A model generated the notes under the pieces. It worked only from the letters and a program-made list of their open reading frames with translations. It made no database searches and was not told the origin of the DNA. Source: Thiothrix winogradskyi (GTDB lineage Bacteria > Pseudomonadota > Gammaproteobacteria > Thiotrichales > Thiotrichaceae). From it: 64,000 bases of DNA. Location: the NCBI RefSeq assembly GCF_021650935.1, contig NZ_CP091244.1:3410001-3474000 (forward strand). Reading direction: 5' to 3'. Positions 9,562 through 17,813 of the stretch are shown in pieces. A program made the position numbers and the translations under genes. Position 1 is the first letter of the stretch. Each line of letters starts with the position of its first letter.

Positions 9562-10727
9562 GCGGCTTCTCCTACGGCAGCAACGATTTTACGGGCAGCA
9601 TCGCCAAGATCGCTTGCAGCAATCACAGCCAAGCCGCTATTAGTCAGCAATTCAGCACCTTTTTCGGCATTATTGCCTTCCAAACGCACTACAACAGGGA
9701 CAGAAACGTTAACTTCTTGTACCGCTTTGATAATCCCTTCGGCAATCAAATCGCAACGCACAATGCCACCGAAGATATTAATCAGAATGCCTTTGACCGC
9801 AGAGTCGGACAGAATGATCTTGAAAGCTGCCGCTACCCGTTCAGCCGTTGCACCACCGCCTACGTCGAGGAAGTTAGCCGGTTGACCACCGGACAGTTTG
9901 ATAATGTCCATCGTCGCCATTGCCAAGCCTGCGCCGTTGACCATGCAACCGATATTGCCTTCGAGTGCGACGTAGTTCAGTTCCCACTCGTCCGCTTCCA
10001 GTTCGCGGGCATCTTCTTGGGATTTGTCACGCATCGCTACCAGTCCAGGCTGGCGGTAGAGCGCGTTGCTGTCTACATTCACTTTGCCATCAAGACACAA
10101 TAAGTTGCCTTCAGCCGTGACTACCAGCGGGTTGATTTCGACCAGAGACAGGTCTTTTTCCTTGAACATTTTGCCCAAGCCGACCAGCAGTTTGGTGAAT
10201 TGCCCAATTTGTGCGCCTTCCAAACCTAAACCAAACGCCAATTCACGCCCTTGGTAAGGCATTACACCGACCAGTGGATCAACCTGTACTTTGAGGATTT
10301 TTTCCGGGGTTTCGTGCGCAACCTTCTCGATTTCCATGCCGCCTTCGGTGGAAGCCATGATCACAATGCGGCGACTGGAACGGTCGAGGACTGCGCCGAG
10401 GTACAGTTCGCGGGCGATATTGCAGGTTTCTTCCACCAGAATGGTATTGACGGGTTGACCGTGTTTGTCGGTCTGGTATGTGACCAAGTTTGTACCCAAC
10501 AAGCTGGCAGCGAAGGTGGCTGCATCAGCCGGAGTCTTAACCAGTTTCACACCACCGGCTTTGCCGCGTCCACCTGCGTGGACTTGCGCCTTGACCACTA
10601 CTGTCGCCGTGCTTAAAGAAGCCGCTGCTGCTTCGGCTTCCGCCGCAGTTGAAGCGATTTTGCCAGTAGGCACAGGCATACCGTATTGGCTAAAAACCGC
10701 TTTGGCCTGATATTCGTGTAAATTCAT
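9558..10727 (-). CDS. sucC: Succinyl-CoA synthetase beta subunit
   Basis: A 389-residue ATP-grasp subunit. The start MNLHEYQAKAVFSQYGMPVP and the segment KAQVHAGGRGKAGGVKL are diagnostic; later NGAGLAMATMDIIKLSGG and NIFGGIVRCDLIAEG supply nucleotide and catalytic contacts. It pairs with SucD, to which it is coupled by a 4-base overlap. It is separated from the upstream lpdA by about 200 bp that contains two head-to-head palindromic repeats, so it may have lower expression than lpdA or its own promoter. Confidence 0.97.
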   Translation of the reverse strand: MNLHEYQAKAVFSQYGMPVPTGKIASTAAEAEAAAASLSTATVVVKAQVHAGGRGKAGGVKLVKTPADAATFAASLLGTNLVTYQTDKHGQPVNTILVEETCNIARELYLGAVLDRSSRRIVIMASTEGGMEIEKVAHETPEKILKVQVDPLVGVMPYQGRELAFGLGLEGAQIGQFTKLLVGLGKMFKEKDLSLVEINPLVVTAEGNLLCLDGKVNVDSNALYRQPGLVAMRDKSQEDARELEADEWELNYVALEGNIGCMVNGAGLAMATMDIIKLSGGQPANFLDVGGGATAERVAAAFKIILSDSAVKGILINIFGGIVRCDLIAEGIIKAVQEVNVSVPVVVRLEGNNAEKGAELLTNSGLAVIAASDLGDAARKIVAAVGEAA

Positions 10728-10819
10728 CCTCAGATTTCCTTTGGTAGTTCACCGCTAAAACGCGGGTTATAATCGTACAAACGCCACGTATCTGCCGTGC
10801 AGCAGACCGTGGCGTGTTA

Positions 10820-10921
10820 CCCCTCACCCCCCAGCCCCCTCTCCCTCAAGGGGCGAGGGGGAGCAAGAGAGTATTTGTCTTAGCCCCTCTCCCCTTGAGG
10901 GAGAGGGGTTGGGGTGAGGGG
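10820..10921. repeat. Two opposed copies of the palindromic repeat (sucC-lpdA gap)
   Basis: One copy begins at 10820 (CCCCTCACCCC) and a second, inverted copy ends at 10921 (GGGGTGAGGGG). Each copy is itself palindromic, and the pair makes a roughly 100-bp inverted repeat. In the lpdA-sucC transcript this would fold into a large hairpin that could attenuate transcription or protect the upstream mRNA from decay. Confidence 0.8.
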
Positions 10922-10930
10922 TACACCATA

Positions 10931-12367
10931 TTACTTACGCTTTTTGCCAACGGCATGTAATGCCCGCCCATCCACTGCCAGCATGGCTTCGTGTATTGCT
11001 TCGGAAACGGTTGGGTGTGCAAACGTCATGCGAGCCAAATCTTCTGCCGAACATTCGGTTTCCATCGCAATCACTGCCTGACCAACCAGTTCGGAAGCCA
11101 ATGGTCCCACAAAATGCACGCCCAGAATGCGGTCAGTTTTGGCATCTGCCAGCACTTTCACCAAACCATCGGCTTGATCCATCGCTTTGGCGCGACCGTT
11201 AGCAGCAAACGGGAAACTGCCGACATTATACGCAACGCCAGCGGCTTTCAATTCAGCTTCGGTTTTACCTGCCCACGCAATTTCTGGATGGGTGTAAATA
11301 ACCCACGGAATCGCATCGTAATTGATATGCGGCTTTTGACCGGCAATCTGTTCGGCAACCAGCACACCCTCTTCCGAGGCTTTATGTGCCAGCATTGGCC
11401 CGACGATACAGTCGCCAATCGCGTAAACACCCGGCACGGCAGTTTGTAGATGCGCATCGACGACAACACGTCCACGATCATCCAGTTGCACCCCGGAATC
11501 GTCCGCGAATGCGCCAGCCGTATTGGACTTGCGCCCGACGGCGACGATCAAGCGATCGACCAGCAAAGTTTGCTCACCGTTCGGATCGTTGTAAGTCACG
11601 GTTACGCCGTTATCGCCTGCTTCGACCTTGGCAACTTTGGAGCTAAGGCGGATGTCCAGCCCTTGCTTTTTGAATTGCATCTGCGCGGATTTAGCCACGT
11701 CACGGTCAGCCGCACCGAGGAAATCGTCCATCGCTTCGAGAACGACCACTTCGGAGCCGAGCCTGCGCCATACGCTGCCCATTTCCAAACCGATCACGCC
11801 TGCACCGATGACACCGAGTTTGCCGGGAGTGGTTTCCCAATCCAGCGCACCAGCAGAATCGACAATGCGCGTATCCAGCCATTTAGCAATCGGCAGTTCA
11901 ATCGGGGTAGAACCTACCGCGATAATTACATTGTCAGCCGCAGCCGTTGAAACCGTGCCATCATGCGCTGTGACTTCGACTTGCTTGCCAGCCAGCAACT
12001 TGCCACGGCCTTGCAACCACGTGATGCCATTGGCTTTGAACAACTGCTCAATACCGCCGGTCAGTTGGCTAACGATTTTGTCCTTGCGGGCAATCATCTT
12101 GCTCACGTCGATCTGCAAACCGTCAACCGTGATACCGTGATCGGCATTGTGTTTGGCGATTTCTTCGTAACGTTCGGAGCTTTCCAACAACGCCTTGGAC
12201 GGGATGCAACCGACATTCAGGCAAGTACCACCCAACGCTGGCTTTTGCTGCTTGTTAATCCACTCTTCCACACACGCGGTTTTCAAACCGAGTTGGGCGC
12301 AACGGATAGCAGCGACATAACCGCCGGGGCCTGCCCCGACGACGATGACATCATATTTATCAGTCAT
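10931..12367 (-). CDS. lpdA: Dihydrolipoyl dehydrogenase (E3) of the 2-oxoglutarate dehydrogenase cluster
   Basis: A 478-residue FAD-dependent disulfide oxidoreductase that reoxidises dihydrolipoamide on SucB. The FAD-binding motif VVGAGPGGYVAAIRCAQ, redox pair in GGTCLNVGCIPSKALL, NAD-binding GAGVIGLEMGSVW and C-terminal active-site AHPTVSEAIHEA are all visible. It follows sucB by 11 bp, so it is the E3 of the OGDH complex. It is distinct from the second E3 at 46631-48397, which carries a lipoyl domain and belongs with PDH. Confidence 0.95.
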   Translation of the reverse strand: MTDKYDVIVVGAGPGGYVAAIRCAQLGLKTACVEEWINKQQKPALGGTCLNVGCIPSKALLESSERYEEIAKHNADHGITVDGLQIDVSKMIARKDKIVSQLTGGIEQLFKANGITWLQGRGKLLAGKQVEVTAHDGTVSTAAADNVIIAVGSTPIELPIAKWLDTRIVDSAGALDWETTPGKLGVIGAGVIGLEMGSVWRRLGSEVVVLEAMDDFLGAADRDVAKSAQMQFKKQGLDIRLSSKVAKVEAGDNGVTVTYNDPNGEQTLLVDRLIVAVGRKSNTAGAFADDSGVQLDDRGRVVVDAHLQTAVPGVYAIGDCIVGPMLAHKASEEGVLVAEQIAGQKPHINYDAIPWVIYTHPEIAWAGKTEAELKAAGVAYNVGSFPFAANGRAKAMDQADGLVKVLADAKTDRILGVHFVGPLASELVGQAVIAMETECSAEDLARMTFAHPTVSEAIHEAMLAVDGRALHAVGKKRK

Positions 12368-12378
12368 GGCGTGTTACC

Positions 12379-13572
12379 TCACACATCCAACACCAAGCGA
12401 ACCGGATTTTCAACCAATTCCTTGATGGTCTTGAGGAAGGTAACAGCACCTTGACCGTCGACAATGCGGTGGTCATAAGACAGAGCCACATACATCATCG
12501 GGCGAATAACAATCTGATCATTGACAACGACAGGGCGCTTCTGGATCGAGTGCATCCCCAGGATCGCGCTTTGAGGAGGGTTGAGAATTGGGGTTGATAG
12601 CAACGACCCAAAAACGCCCCCGTTGGTTATAGTGAACGTACCACCAGACAGATCGTTCATATCCAGCTTACCTTCGCGGGCTTTGGCAGCGTAACCAGCA
12701 ATGCCGGATTCGATGTCAGCCAGACCCATGTTTTCGGTATTGCGTAGGATCGGAACGACCAGTCCGCGATCAGATGACACGGCAATCCCAATATCGCAGA
12801 AGCCGTGGTAAACAACATCATTGCCATCAATCGAGGCATTGATTTCAGGGAAACGTTGCAGCGCGACAGCGGCTGCTTTCACGAACAGGGACATAAAGCC
12901 CAGTTTCGCTTTGTGTTTTTTCTCGAATGCGTCTTTGTATTCGTTGCGCATATCCATCAACGGCTTCATGTCGATTTCGTTGAAGGTAGTGAGCATCGCG
13001 GTGGATTGCTTGGCGTACATCAGGCGTTCGGCGATGCGGGCGCGGAGGCGGGTCATCGGCACGCGCTGTTCCATGCGGGAACCGGAAGCAGTGACCGTCA
13101 CTGTTGGCGCAGGTGCTGCGGCGACTGGCGCAGGAGCAGCAGGCTTCGCGGCAACGGCGGCTTGCACGTCTTCTTTAAGGATGCGACCTTGCTTGCCGGA
13201 ACCGTCAACATCAGCAGCAGAAAGGTTGTTTTCTGCCATCAGTTTGCGGGCAGCGGGAGCGGTTTGTGGTTCAGCACTGGCTGCTGGCGCAGGAGCAGCG
13301 GGTGCTGCTTCGGCTTTCGGGGCAGCGGCGACAGCACCAACGGTCATACGACCCAGCAATTGGCTGCTGGTGACGGTAGCACCGGCTTGTTCAACAATTT
13401 CGGTGAGAACACCATCAGCAGGAGCAGGTACTTCCAGCACTACCTTGTCGGTTTCGATTTCAACCAGTACTTCGTCTTGTTTGACACTATCACCGACTTT
13501 TTTACTCCATGTAACCACGGTAGCATCGGCGACGGATTCCGGCAGTACCGGGGTCAGAATCTCACTGCTCAT
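12379..13572 (-). CDS. sucB: Dihydrolipoyllysine succinyltransferase (E2 of OGDH)
   Basis: A 397-residue E2 core of the 2-oxoglutarate dehydrogenase complex. It has one lipoyl domain (lipoyl-lysine in EIETDKVVLEV, about K43), an alanine/proline-rich linker, a peripheral subunit-binding domain (AARKLMAENNLSAADVDGSG) and the catalytic domain with SYDHRIVDGQGAV. The start ATG at 13572 is preferred over a GTG two codons upstream because AGAGGA is 9 bases before it. It is the first gene of the operon. The E1 gene sucA, normally just upstream, is absent: the next gene upstream is pnp. Confidence 0.95.
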   Translation of the reverse strand: MSSEILTPVLPESVADATVVTWSKKVGDSVKQDEVLVEIETDKVVLEVPAPADGVLTEIVEQAGATVTSSQLLGRMTVGAVAAAPKAEAAPAAPAPAASAEPQTAPAARKLMAENNLSAADVDGSGKQGRILKEDVQAAVAAKPAAPAPVAAAPAPTVTVTASGSRMEQRVPMTRLRARIAERLMYAKQSTAMLTTFNEIDMKPLMDMRNEYKDAFEKKHKAKLGFMSLFVKAAAVALQRFPEINASIDGNDVVYHGFCDIGIAVSSDRGLVVPILRNTENMGLADIESGIAGYAAKAREGKLDMNDLSGGTFTITNGGVFGSLLSTPILNPPQSAILGMHSIQKRPVVVNDQIVIRPMMYVALSYDHRIVDGQGAVTFLKTIKELVENPVRLVLDV

Positions 13573-13641
13573 CTGCACACATCCTCTTTGGTAGGGTATT
13601 GATTGGCATCTCTATGATGCTTTTTTGCTGATCTTGTAAAT

Positions 13642-13677
13642 TGTCGACATTATAGGGTTTTTTATGCCAAAAGTCAA
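13642..13677 (-). promoter_or_regulatory. Sigma-70 promoter of the sucB operon with operator after the -10 box
   Basis: On the reverse strand TTGACT (13677-13672) and a consensus TATAAT (13654-13649) are separated by exactly 17 bases. The palindrome TGTCGACA (13642-13649) begins on the last base of the -10 box, covering the expected transcription start. This arrangement is that of a repressible promoter. The distance to the sucB ATG is about 70 bases. Confidence 0.8.
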
Positions 13678-13765
13678 TCAGCTTAGGCTTATATTGTCGA
13701 CATATTGTATATATTTGCACTCAACAGAGTAAGCAGAGGATAGTATACACCGTATATTGTCGACA
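13642..13765. promoter_or_regulatory. Three TGTCGACA operator copies upstream of sucB
   Basis: The 8-bp palindrome TGTCGACA, preceded each time by T on the plus strand, occurs at 13642-13649, 13695-13702 and 13758-13765. The centres are 53 and 63 bp apart, close to five and six helical turns, so bound proteins would lie on one face of the DNA. GntR-type repressors of central carbon metabolism use GT-n-AC palindromes of this general kind. The regulator itself is not in the window and its family is inference. Confidence 0.7.
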
Positions 13766-13772
13766 CCAAAAA

Positions 13773-13796
13773 CAAAAGACCCCGCAGGGTCTTTTG
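13773..13796 (-). terminator. Rho-independent terminator of pnp
   Basis: CAAAAGACCC (13773-13782) and GGGTCTTTTG (13787-13796) pair perfectly around a 4-base loop. It lies 26 bases beyond the pnp stop and separates pnp from the sucB promoter region. Confidence 0.85.
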
Positions 13797-13821
13797 CTGA
13801 GTGTCACTTAAGGGGGGGAAT

Positions 13822-15915
13822 TTACTCGCCTTCGCCCACGGCTTTCATGCTCAAGCGCATCCGACCCTGGCGGTCGATCTCGATGACTTTAACTTTAACC
13901 ACATCGCCCTCTTTGACGAAATCGGTAACACGCTCAACACGCTCATCACTGATTTGTGAAATATGCAGCAAACCGTCCTTACCCGGCAAAATAGTAACAA
14001 ATGCACCGAAGTCCATCAGACGCACGACTTTGCCCGTATAAACCTTGTTCAGTTCGACTTCAGCCGTAATCGCTTCGATCATATTACGGGCTTCGTAAGC
14101 TGCTTTCGCATCAATCGCGGCAATTTTGATGAAACCTTCGTCATTGATGTCAACGCTTGCACCGGTCGCAGCCGTAATGCCACGGATGGTTTCACCACCT
14201 TTACCGATAACTTCGCGGATTTTGTCCGGGTTGATTTTCATGGTGACATAACGTGGCGCGTATTCGGACACTTCATCACGCGGTGCTTCCAGACCTTTTG
14301 CCATTTCACCCAAGATGTACAAACGACCCGCTTTGGCTTGTACCAACGCTTGTTGCATAATTTCTTTGGTAATACCGGTGATCTTGATGTCCATTTGCAG
14401 CGCAGTGATGCCGTCAGAAGAACCCGCTACTTTAAAGTCCATATCGCCGAGGTGATCTTCGTCACCGAGGATGTCAGACAATACCGCGAAACGCTCGCCT
14501 TCCTTGATCAAACCCATTGCGATACCCGCAACCGGCGCTTTTAACGGTACGCCCGCGTCCATCATCGCCAAGGAACTGCCGCACACGCTCGCCATTGAGC
14601 TAGAGCCGTTGGATTCCGTGATTTCAGATACGCAACGGATGGTGTAAGGGAAATCGTCAGTGCTTGGCACCATCGCTTTCACGCCGCGCTTTGCCAAACG
14701 TCCGTGACCGATTTCACGACGCTTAGGAGAGCCGAAACGCCCAGTTTCACCGACGCTGTACGGCGGGAAGTTGTAGTTAAACAGGAAGTTATCTTTGTAT
14801 TCGCCGGTAATCGCATCAATTACCTGTGCATCGCGCTCAGTACCCAGTGTGGTGACAACCAATGCCTGTGTTTCGCCACGGGTGAACAGTGCAGAGCCGT
14901 GAGTACGTGGCAATACACCGACGCGCACGGTAATTTTACGCACCGCATCCAGTGCACGACCGTCGATACGTGGCTTGCCATCGAGGATACTGCCACGCAC
15001 GACTTTTTTCTCAGCGTTTTTGAATTCGCCTTTGATTTCGTCAGCGCTGAAGCCTGTTTCGCCTTCTTTCGCTGCCAGCTTTTCAACCAAGGCATTTTGC
15101 ACTTCATGGATGCGGCCATAACGCGCTTGCTTGTCAGCAATCTGGAAGGCTTCAACCAAATCAGCCGAGCAAGCCACTTCTACCGCGTCTGCCAACGCTG
15201 TGTTGGCTACCGGTGCAGACCAATCCCATGCAGGGGTTGCAACTTCTGCTGCCAATTCTTTGATGGCAGTAATAGCAACTTGCATTTGTTCGTGACCGAA
15301 CATCACCGCGCCCAACATAACTTCTTCACTGAGTTCTTTTGCTTCAGATTCAACCATCAGCACTGCACAGTCAGTACCCGCAATCACCAGATCCAAATCC
15401 GACGTGAGCAAGTCTTCTTTGGAAGGGTTCAGTAAATAGCCGCCGTCACGGTAGCCCACGCGAGCTGCACCGATAGGACCTTGGAATGGCATACCGGAAA
15501 GTGCCATTACCGCTGAAGCACCCAGCAATGCTGGAATGTCCGCACTGACGGATGGGTTCATGGAAACCACGGTAGCAATCAATTGCACTTCGTGCGTGAA
15601 ACCTTCCGGGAACAGTGGGCGCAATGGGCGGTCGATCAAACGTGCAACCAGCGTTTCTTCTTCGGTAGCACGCGCTTCACGCTTGAAGAAACCACCGGGA
15701 ATGCGACCGGCTGCGTAGAACTTTTCCTGATAATCAACCGTCATCGGGAAAAAGTCGCGCCCCGGAACGGTTTCTTTGCTGCCAACCACTGTAACCAACA
15801 CGCTGGTGTCGTCCATCGTGATCATGACGGCTGCGGTGGCTTGTTTGGCGATTTCGCCCGTTTCGATAGTGACGGTGTTATTGCCGTATTGGAAAGTCTT
15901 GGTAATTTTTGCCAT
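13822..15915 (-). CDS. pnp: Polyribonucleotide nucleotidyltransferase
   Basis: A 697-residue 3'-5' phosphorolytic exoribonuclease and degradosome component. Two RNase PH-like core domains are present (first ending near GEIAKQATAAV...RPLRPLFPEGF, second with RTHGSALFTRGETQALV), followed by a KH domain (KIREVIGKGGETIRGITAATGA) and a C-terminal S1 domain (GKVVRLMDFGAFVTILPGKDG). Length matches the family. It follows rpsO in the usual order. The leader between them holds a long hairpin like the RNase III site through which PNPase controls its own mRNA in E. coli. Confidence 0.97.
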   Translation of the reverse strand: MAKITKTFQYGNNTVTIETGEIAKQATAAVMITMDDTSVLVTVVGSKETVPGRDFFPMTVDYQEKFYAAGRIPGGFFKREARATEEETLVARLIDRPLRPLFPEGFTHEVQLIATVVSMNPSVSADIPALLGASAVMALSGMPFQGPIGAARVGYRDGGYLLNPSKEDLLTSDLDLVIAGTDCAVLMVESEAKELSEEVMLGAVMFGHEQMQVAITAIKELAAEVATPAWDWSAPVANTALADAVEVACSADLVEAFQIADKQARYGRIHEVQNALVEKLAAKEGETGFSADEIKGEFKNAEKKVVRGSILDGKPRIDGRALDAVRKITVRVGVLPRTHGSALFTRGETQALVVTTLGTERDAQVIDAITGEYKDNFLFNYNFPPYSVGETGRFGSPKRREIGHGRLAKRGVKAMVPSTDDFPYTIRCVSEITESNGSSSMASVCGSSLAMMDAGVPLKAPVAGIAMGLIKEGERFAVLSDILGDEDHLGDMDFKVAGSSDGITALQMDIKITGITKEIMQQALVQAKAGRLYILGEMAKGLEAPRDEVSEYAPRYVTMKINPDKIREVIGKGGETIRGITAATGASVDINDEGFIKIAAIDAKAAYEARNMIEAITAEVELNKVYTGKVVRLMDFGAFVTILPGKDGLLHISQISDERVERVTDFVKEGDVVKVKVIEIDRQGRMRLSMKAVGEGE

Positions 15916-15964
15916 GACGTTGGATGTTCCTTTAAGAAATTTTATTAAGCGAGAGGGGTCACGG

Positions 15965-16027
15965 GCAGGCTGTTGAAAAAGATTCGGAAGTCAACGTGAT
16001 ACAAACCTTTATCAACAACCTTCCTGC
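15965..16027 (-). promoter_or_regulatory. Long hairpin in pnp leader, possible RNase III autoregulatory site
   Basis: GGCTGTTGAAAAAG (15968-15981) is nearly complementary to CTTTATCAACAACC (16007-16020), with one mismatch and one G-U pair in the RNA. An outer GCAGG/CCTGC pair (15965-15969 and 16023-16027) can extend it. It lies in the pnp leader after the rpsO terminator, where E. coli has its RNase III-cleaved stem. The functional assignment is by analogy. Confidence 0.5.
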
Positions 16028-16063
16028 GTGACGAACGATAGTAAACGATCAATCCTTACATAA

Positions 16064-16091
16064 CAAAACACCGCACAAAGGCGGTGTTTTG
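16064..16091 (-). terminator. Rho-independent terminator of rpsO
   Basis: CAAAACACCGC (16064-16074) and GCGGTGTTTTG (16081-16091) form an 11-bp perfect stem with a 6-base loop, 17 bases beyond the rpsO stop, between rpsO and pnp. Confidence 0.85.
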
Positions 16092-16107
16092 GAGTGGTTG
16101 CCCCGAC

Positions 16108-16377
16108 TTAGCGGCGCAGACCCAAGCTGGAAATCAACGCTTGATAGCGGTTCAGATCCTTACGCTTCAGATAGTCCAGCAGCTTACGGCGCTGGCTGAC
16201 CATTGACAACAATCCGCGACGGGAATGATGGTCATGCTTATGGGTTGCAAAATGGTCCGTCAGATGCTGAATCCGCGCTGTTAACAACGCAACTTGCACT
16301 TCCGGGGACCCGGTATCTGTGTCTGATTGGCGGTATTGTGCAACAACACTCGCCTTAACTTCTGCACTCAGAGACAT
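16108..16377 (-). CDS. rpsO: 30S ribosomal protein S15
   Basis: An 89-residue S15, which binds 16S rRNA helices 20-22 early in 30S assembly. The family core is visible: DTGSPEVQVALLTARIQHLT, HSRRGLLSMVSQRRKLLDYL and the C-terminal RYQALISSLGLRR. It lies upstream of pnp as in most gammaproteobacteria and ends at a strong terminator, through which some transcripts are expected to read into pnp. Confidence 0.98.
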   Translation of the reverse strand: MSLSAEVKASVVAQYRQSDTDTGSPEVQVALLTARIQHLTDHFATHKHDHHSRRGLLSMVSQRRKLLDYLKRKDLNRYQALISSLGLRR

Positions 16378-16482
16378 ATTCGCCTAGGCTCCAGATTAAT
16401 GGTTGGTAAAAAGGCGCAGATTATACACATGAAGGCAAATGTAGTATAGTTCTGCCTAACATTAAAATAATTATCGGCTAGT

Positions 16483-17238
16483 ATGATGCACGTCCAACAT
16501 TACCATTATGGTATTCCCATACAAAAATACTATTTTGCACACACGACCCAACCCACATGGCGTGATGTCTTGCTGCCCACCGCGTATATGGATTGTTATG
16601 CGGCAGACAAACCAGCGCTATTTTTCACTGAATACCGGCATACACTGCTCACTGATTTAACGGTGGATGAGACGGTTATTTTCCAGAATTTTTCCAAAGA
16701 TGCCCGCAATCAAATTCGGCGTTGCGAACAGGAACAGTGTTTTAGCCTTAATCTCGATACTGCACTGACCGACTTTATTCCTCTTTACAATGCCTTTGCC
16801 ACAGCACGCGGCTTATCTTTATTTACTGACCAAGATGCCAGCGCTATCGGCAGTGACAATTACCGTATTTTCAGTGTTGAGCATGAAGGTCGTCCGGTTA
16901 TTTGCCATTTTTACCTGCTATCCCCGCAACAGCGTGCCACCAATCTGCTGATTTCAGCCAGCTCCCAAGCCTACAACCACGACCCTGATATGCGGCGTTC
17001 AATGGGGTTTGCCAACCGTTGCCTGCACTGGCAAGGAATGCGGCATTTCAAAGCGGCTGGATTCCACACTTACGATTGGGGTGGCTATACCCTGAATACC
17101 ACCGACCCGGTGATGCAGGGCATTAACCGTTTCAAACGCACTTTCAATGGGCAACTCACGCCGATTTACAATTACTACTCACCTTTTTACGCTTTTATTG
17201 AAAAGCTACGCAATACCCTGCGAAAATTACGGTCTTAG
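16483..17238 (+). CDS. FemAB/GNAT-fold acyltransferase-like protein
   Basis: A 251-residue cytosolic protein of unknown substrate. The segment FQNFSKDARNQIRRCEQEQ resembles the alpha-helical R-x-x-I-R-R-x-E signature of FemAB/GNAT-like aminoacyl- or acyltransferases, and the C-terminal half (HEGRPVICHFYLLS, HWQGMRHFKAAGFHTYDWGG) fits the second GNAT repeat ending in a short helix. Such proteins transfer amino acids to lipid II or acyl groups to polysaccharide precursors. Start could be the ATG at 16483 or the next codon. It is transcribed away from rpsO; cytochrome c' follows 42 bp downstream but is probably unrelated. Confidence 0.6.
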   Translation: MMHVQHYHYGIPIQKYYFAHTTQPTWRDVLLPTAYMDCYAADKPALFFTEYRHTLLTDLTVDETVIFQNFSKDARNQIRRCEQEQCFSLNLDTALTDFIPLYNAFATARGLSLFTDQDASAIGSDNYRIFSVEHEGRPVICHFYLLSPQQRATNLLISASSQAYNHDPDMRRSMGFANRCLHWQGMRHFKAAGFHTYDWGGYTLNTTDPVMQGINRFKRTFNGQLTPIYNYYSPFYAFIEKLRNTLRKLRS

Positions 17239-17280
17239 GCATAACGATGTATACCCTCACTAACATTCAGGAGCTAACAG

Positions 17281-17748
17281 ATGAATATGTTTACCAAAAC
17301 CTTAGCTATCGCCGTCGCCGCCATGAGCGTTGCCGCTATTTCCACCGTCACTGCTGATGAGCAAAAATCACCGGAAGAAGCCGCGATTGACTACCGCAAA
17401 GCCGGTTTCACCATGATCAAGCACCATTTCGGCCCAATGGGTGCAATGGTTAAAGGCGAAAAAGAGTTCAATGCCGAAGAGTTTGCAAAAAATGCTGAAG
17501 CGGTAGCCGCATTAAGCAAATTCCCCATGAATGGCTTCATCCCCGGCAGCGACATGGGCGAAACCGAAGCGAAAGACAATATCTGGGCAAACATGGATGA
17601 TTTCAAAAAGAAAATGGAAACCTTCCAAGTAGAAGCAGCATCACTGGCTGAAATTGCGAAAGGCGGTGATATGGCGGCAATCAAGCCACAATTTGGCAAG
17701 GTTGGTGAGTCTTGCAAGGCTTGCCACAAGGAATATAAGAAAGATTAA
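17281..17748 (+). CDS. Cytochrome c' (class II periplasmic c-type cytochrome)
   Basis: A 155-residue precursor with a signal peptide (MNMFTKTLAIAVAAMSVAAI, cleavage near VTA). The single haem site CKACH is at the extreme C-terminus (residues 145-149), the hallmark of class II cytochromes c, and the rest is four amphipathic helices including the IDYRKAGFTMIKHHFGPMGA helix. Cytochromes c' bind NO or transfer electrons in the periplasm. AGGAG lies before the start. It is probably monocistronic and ends at a palindromic repeat that faces the convergent permease gene. Confidence 0.9.
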   Translation: MNMFTKTLAIAVAAMSVAAISTVTADEQKSPEEAAIDYRKAGFTMIKHHFGPMGAMVKGEKEFNAEEFAKNAEAVAALSKFPMNGFIPGSDMGETEAKDNIWANMDDFKKKMETFQVEAASLAEIAKGGDMAAIKPQFGKVGESCKACHKEYKKD

Positions 17749-17757
17749 GGGGAATTT

Positions 17758-17798
17758 CCCCACCACTAACCCTTCCCCCGCAAGGGGTGAAGGGTGCT
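17758..17798. repeat. Palindromic repeat between convergent genes
   Basis: A degenerate copy of the GC-rich repeat family: CCCTTCCCCC and its partner GGGGTGAAGGG surround GCAA. Placed between the cytochrome c' stop and the YeeE/YedE stop, it could end both transcripts. Confidence 0.65.
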
Positions 17799-17813
17799 AA
17801 TACCATGCATTTA

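Noticed and set aside
10820..10921. CRISPR-like array in the sucC-lpdA gap
   Set aside because: Only two copies in opposite orientation with palindromic arms and no regular spacers; it is a repeat pair, not a CRISPR array.
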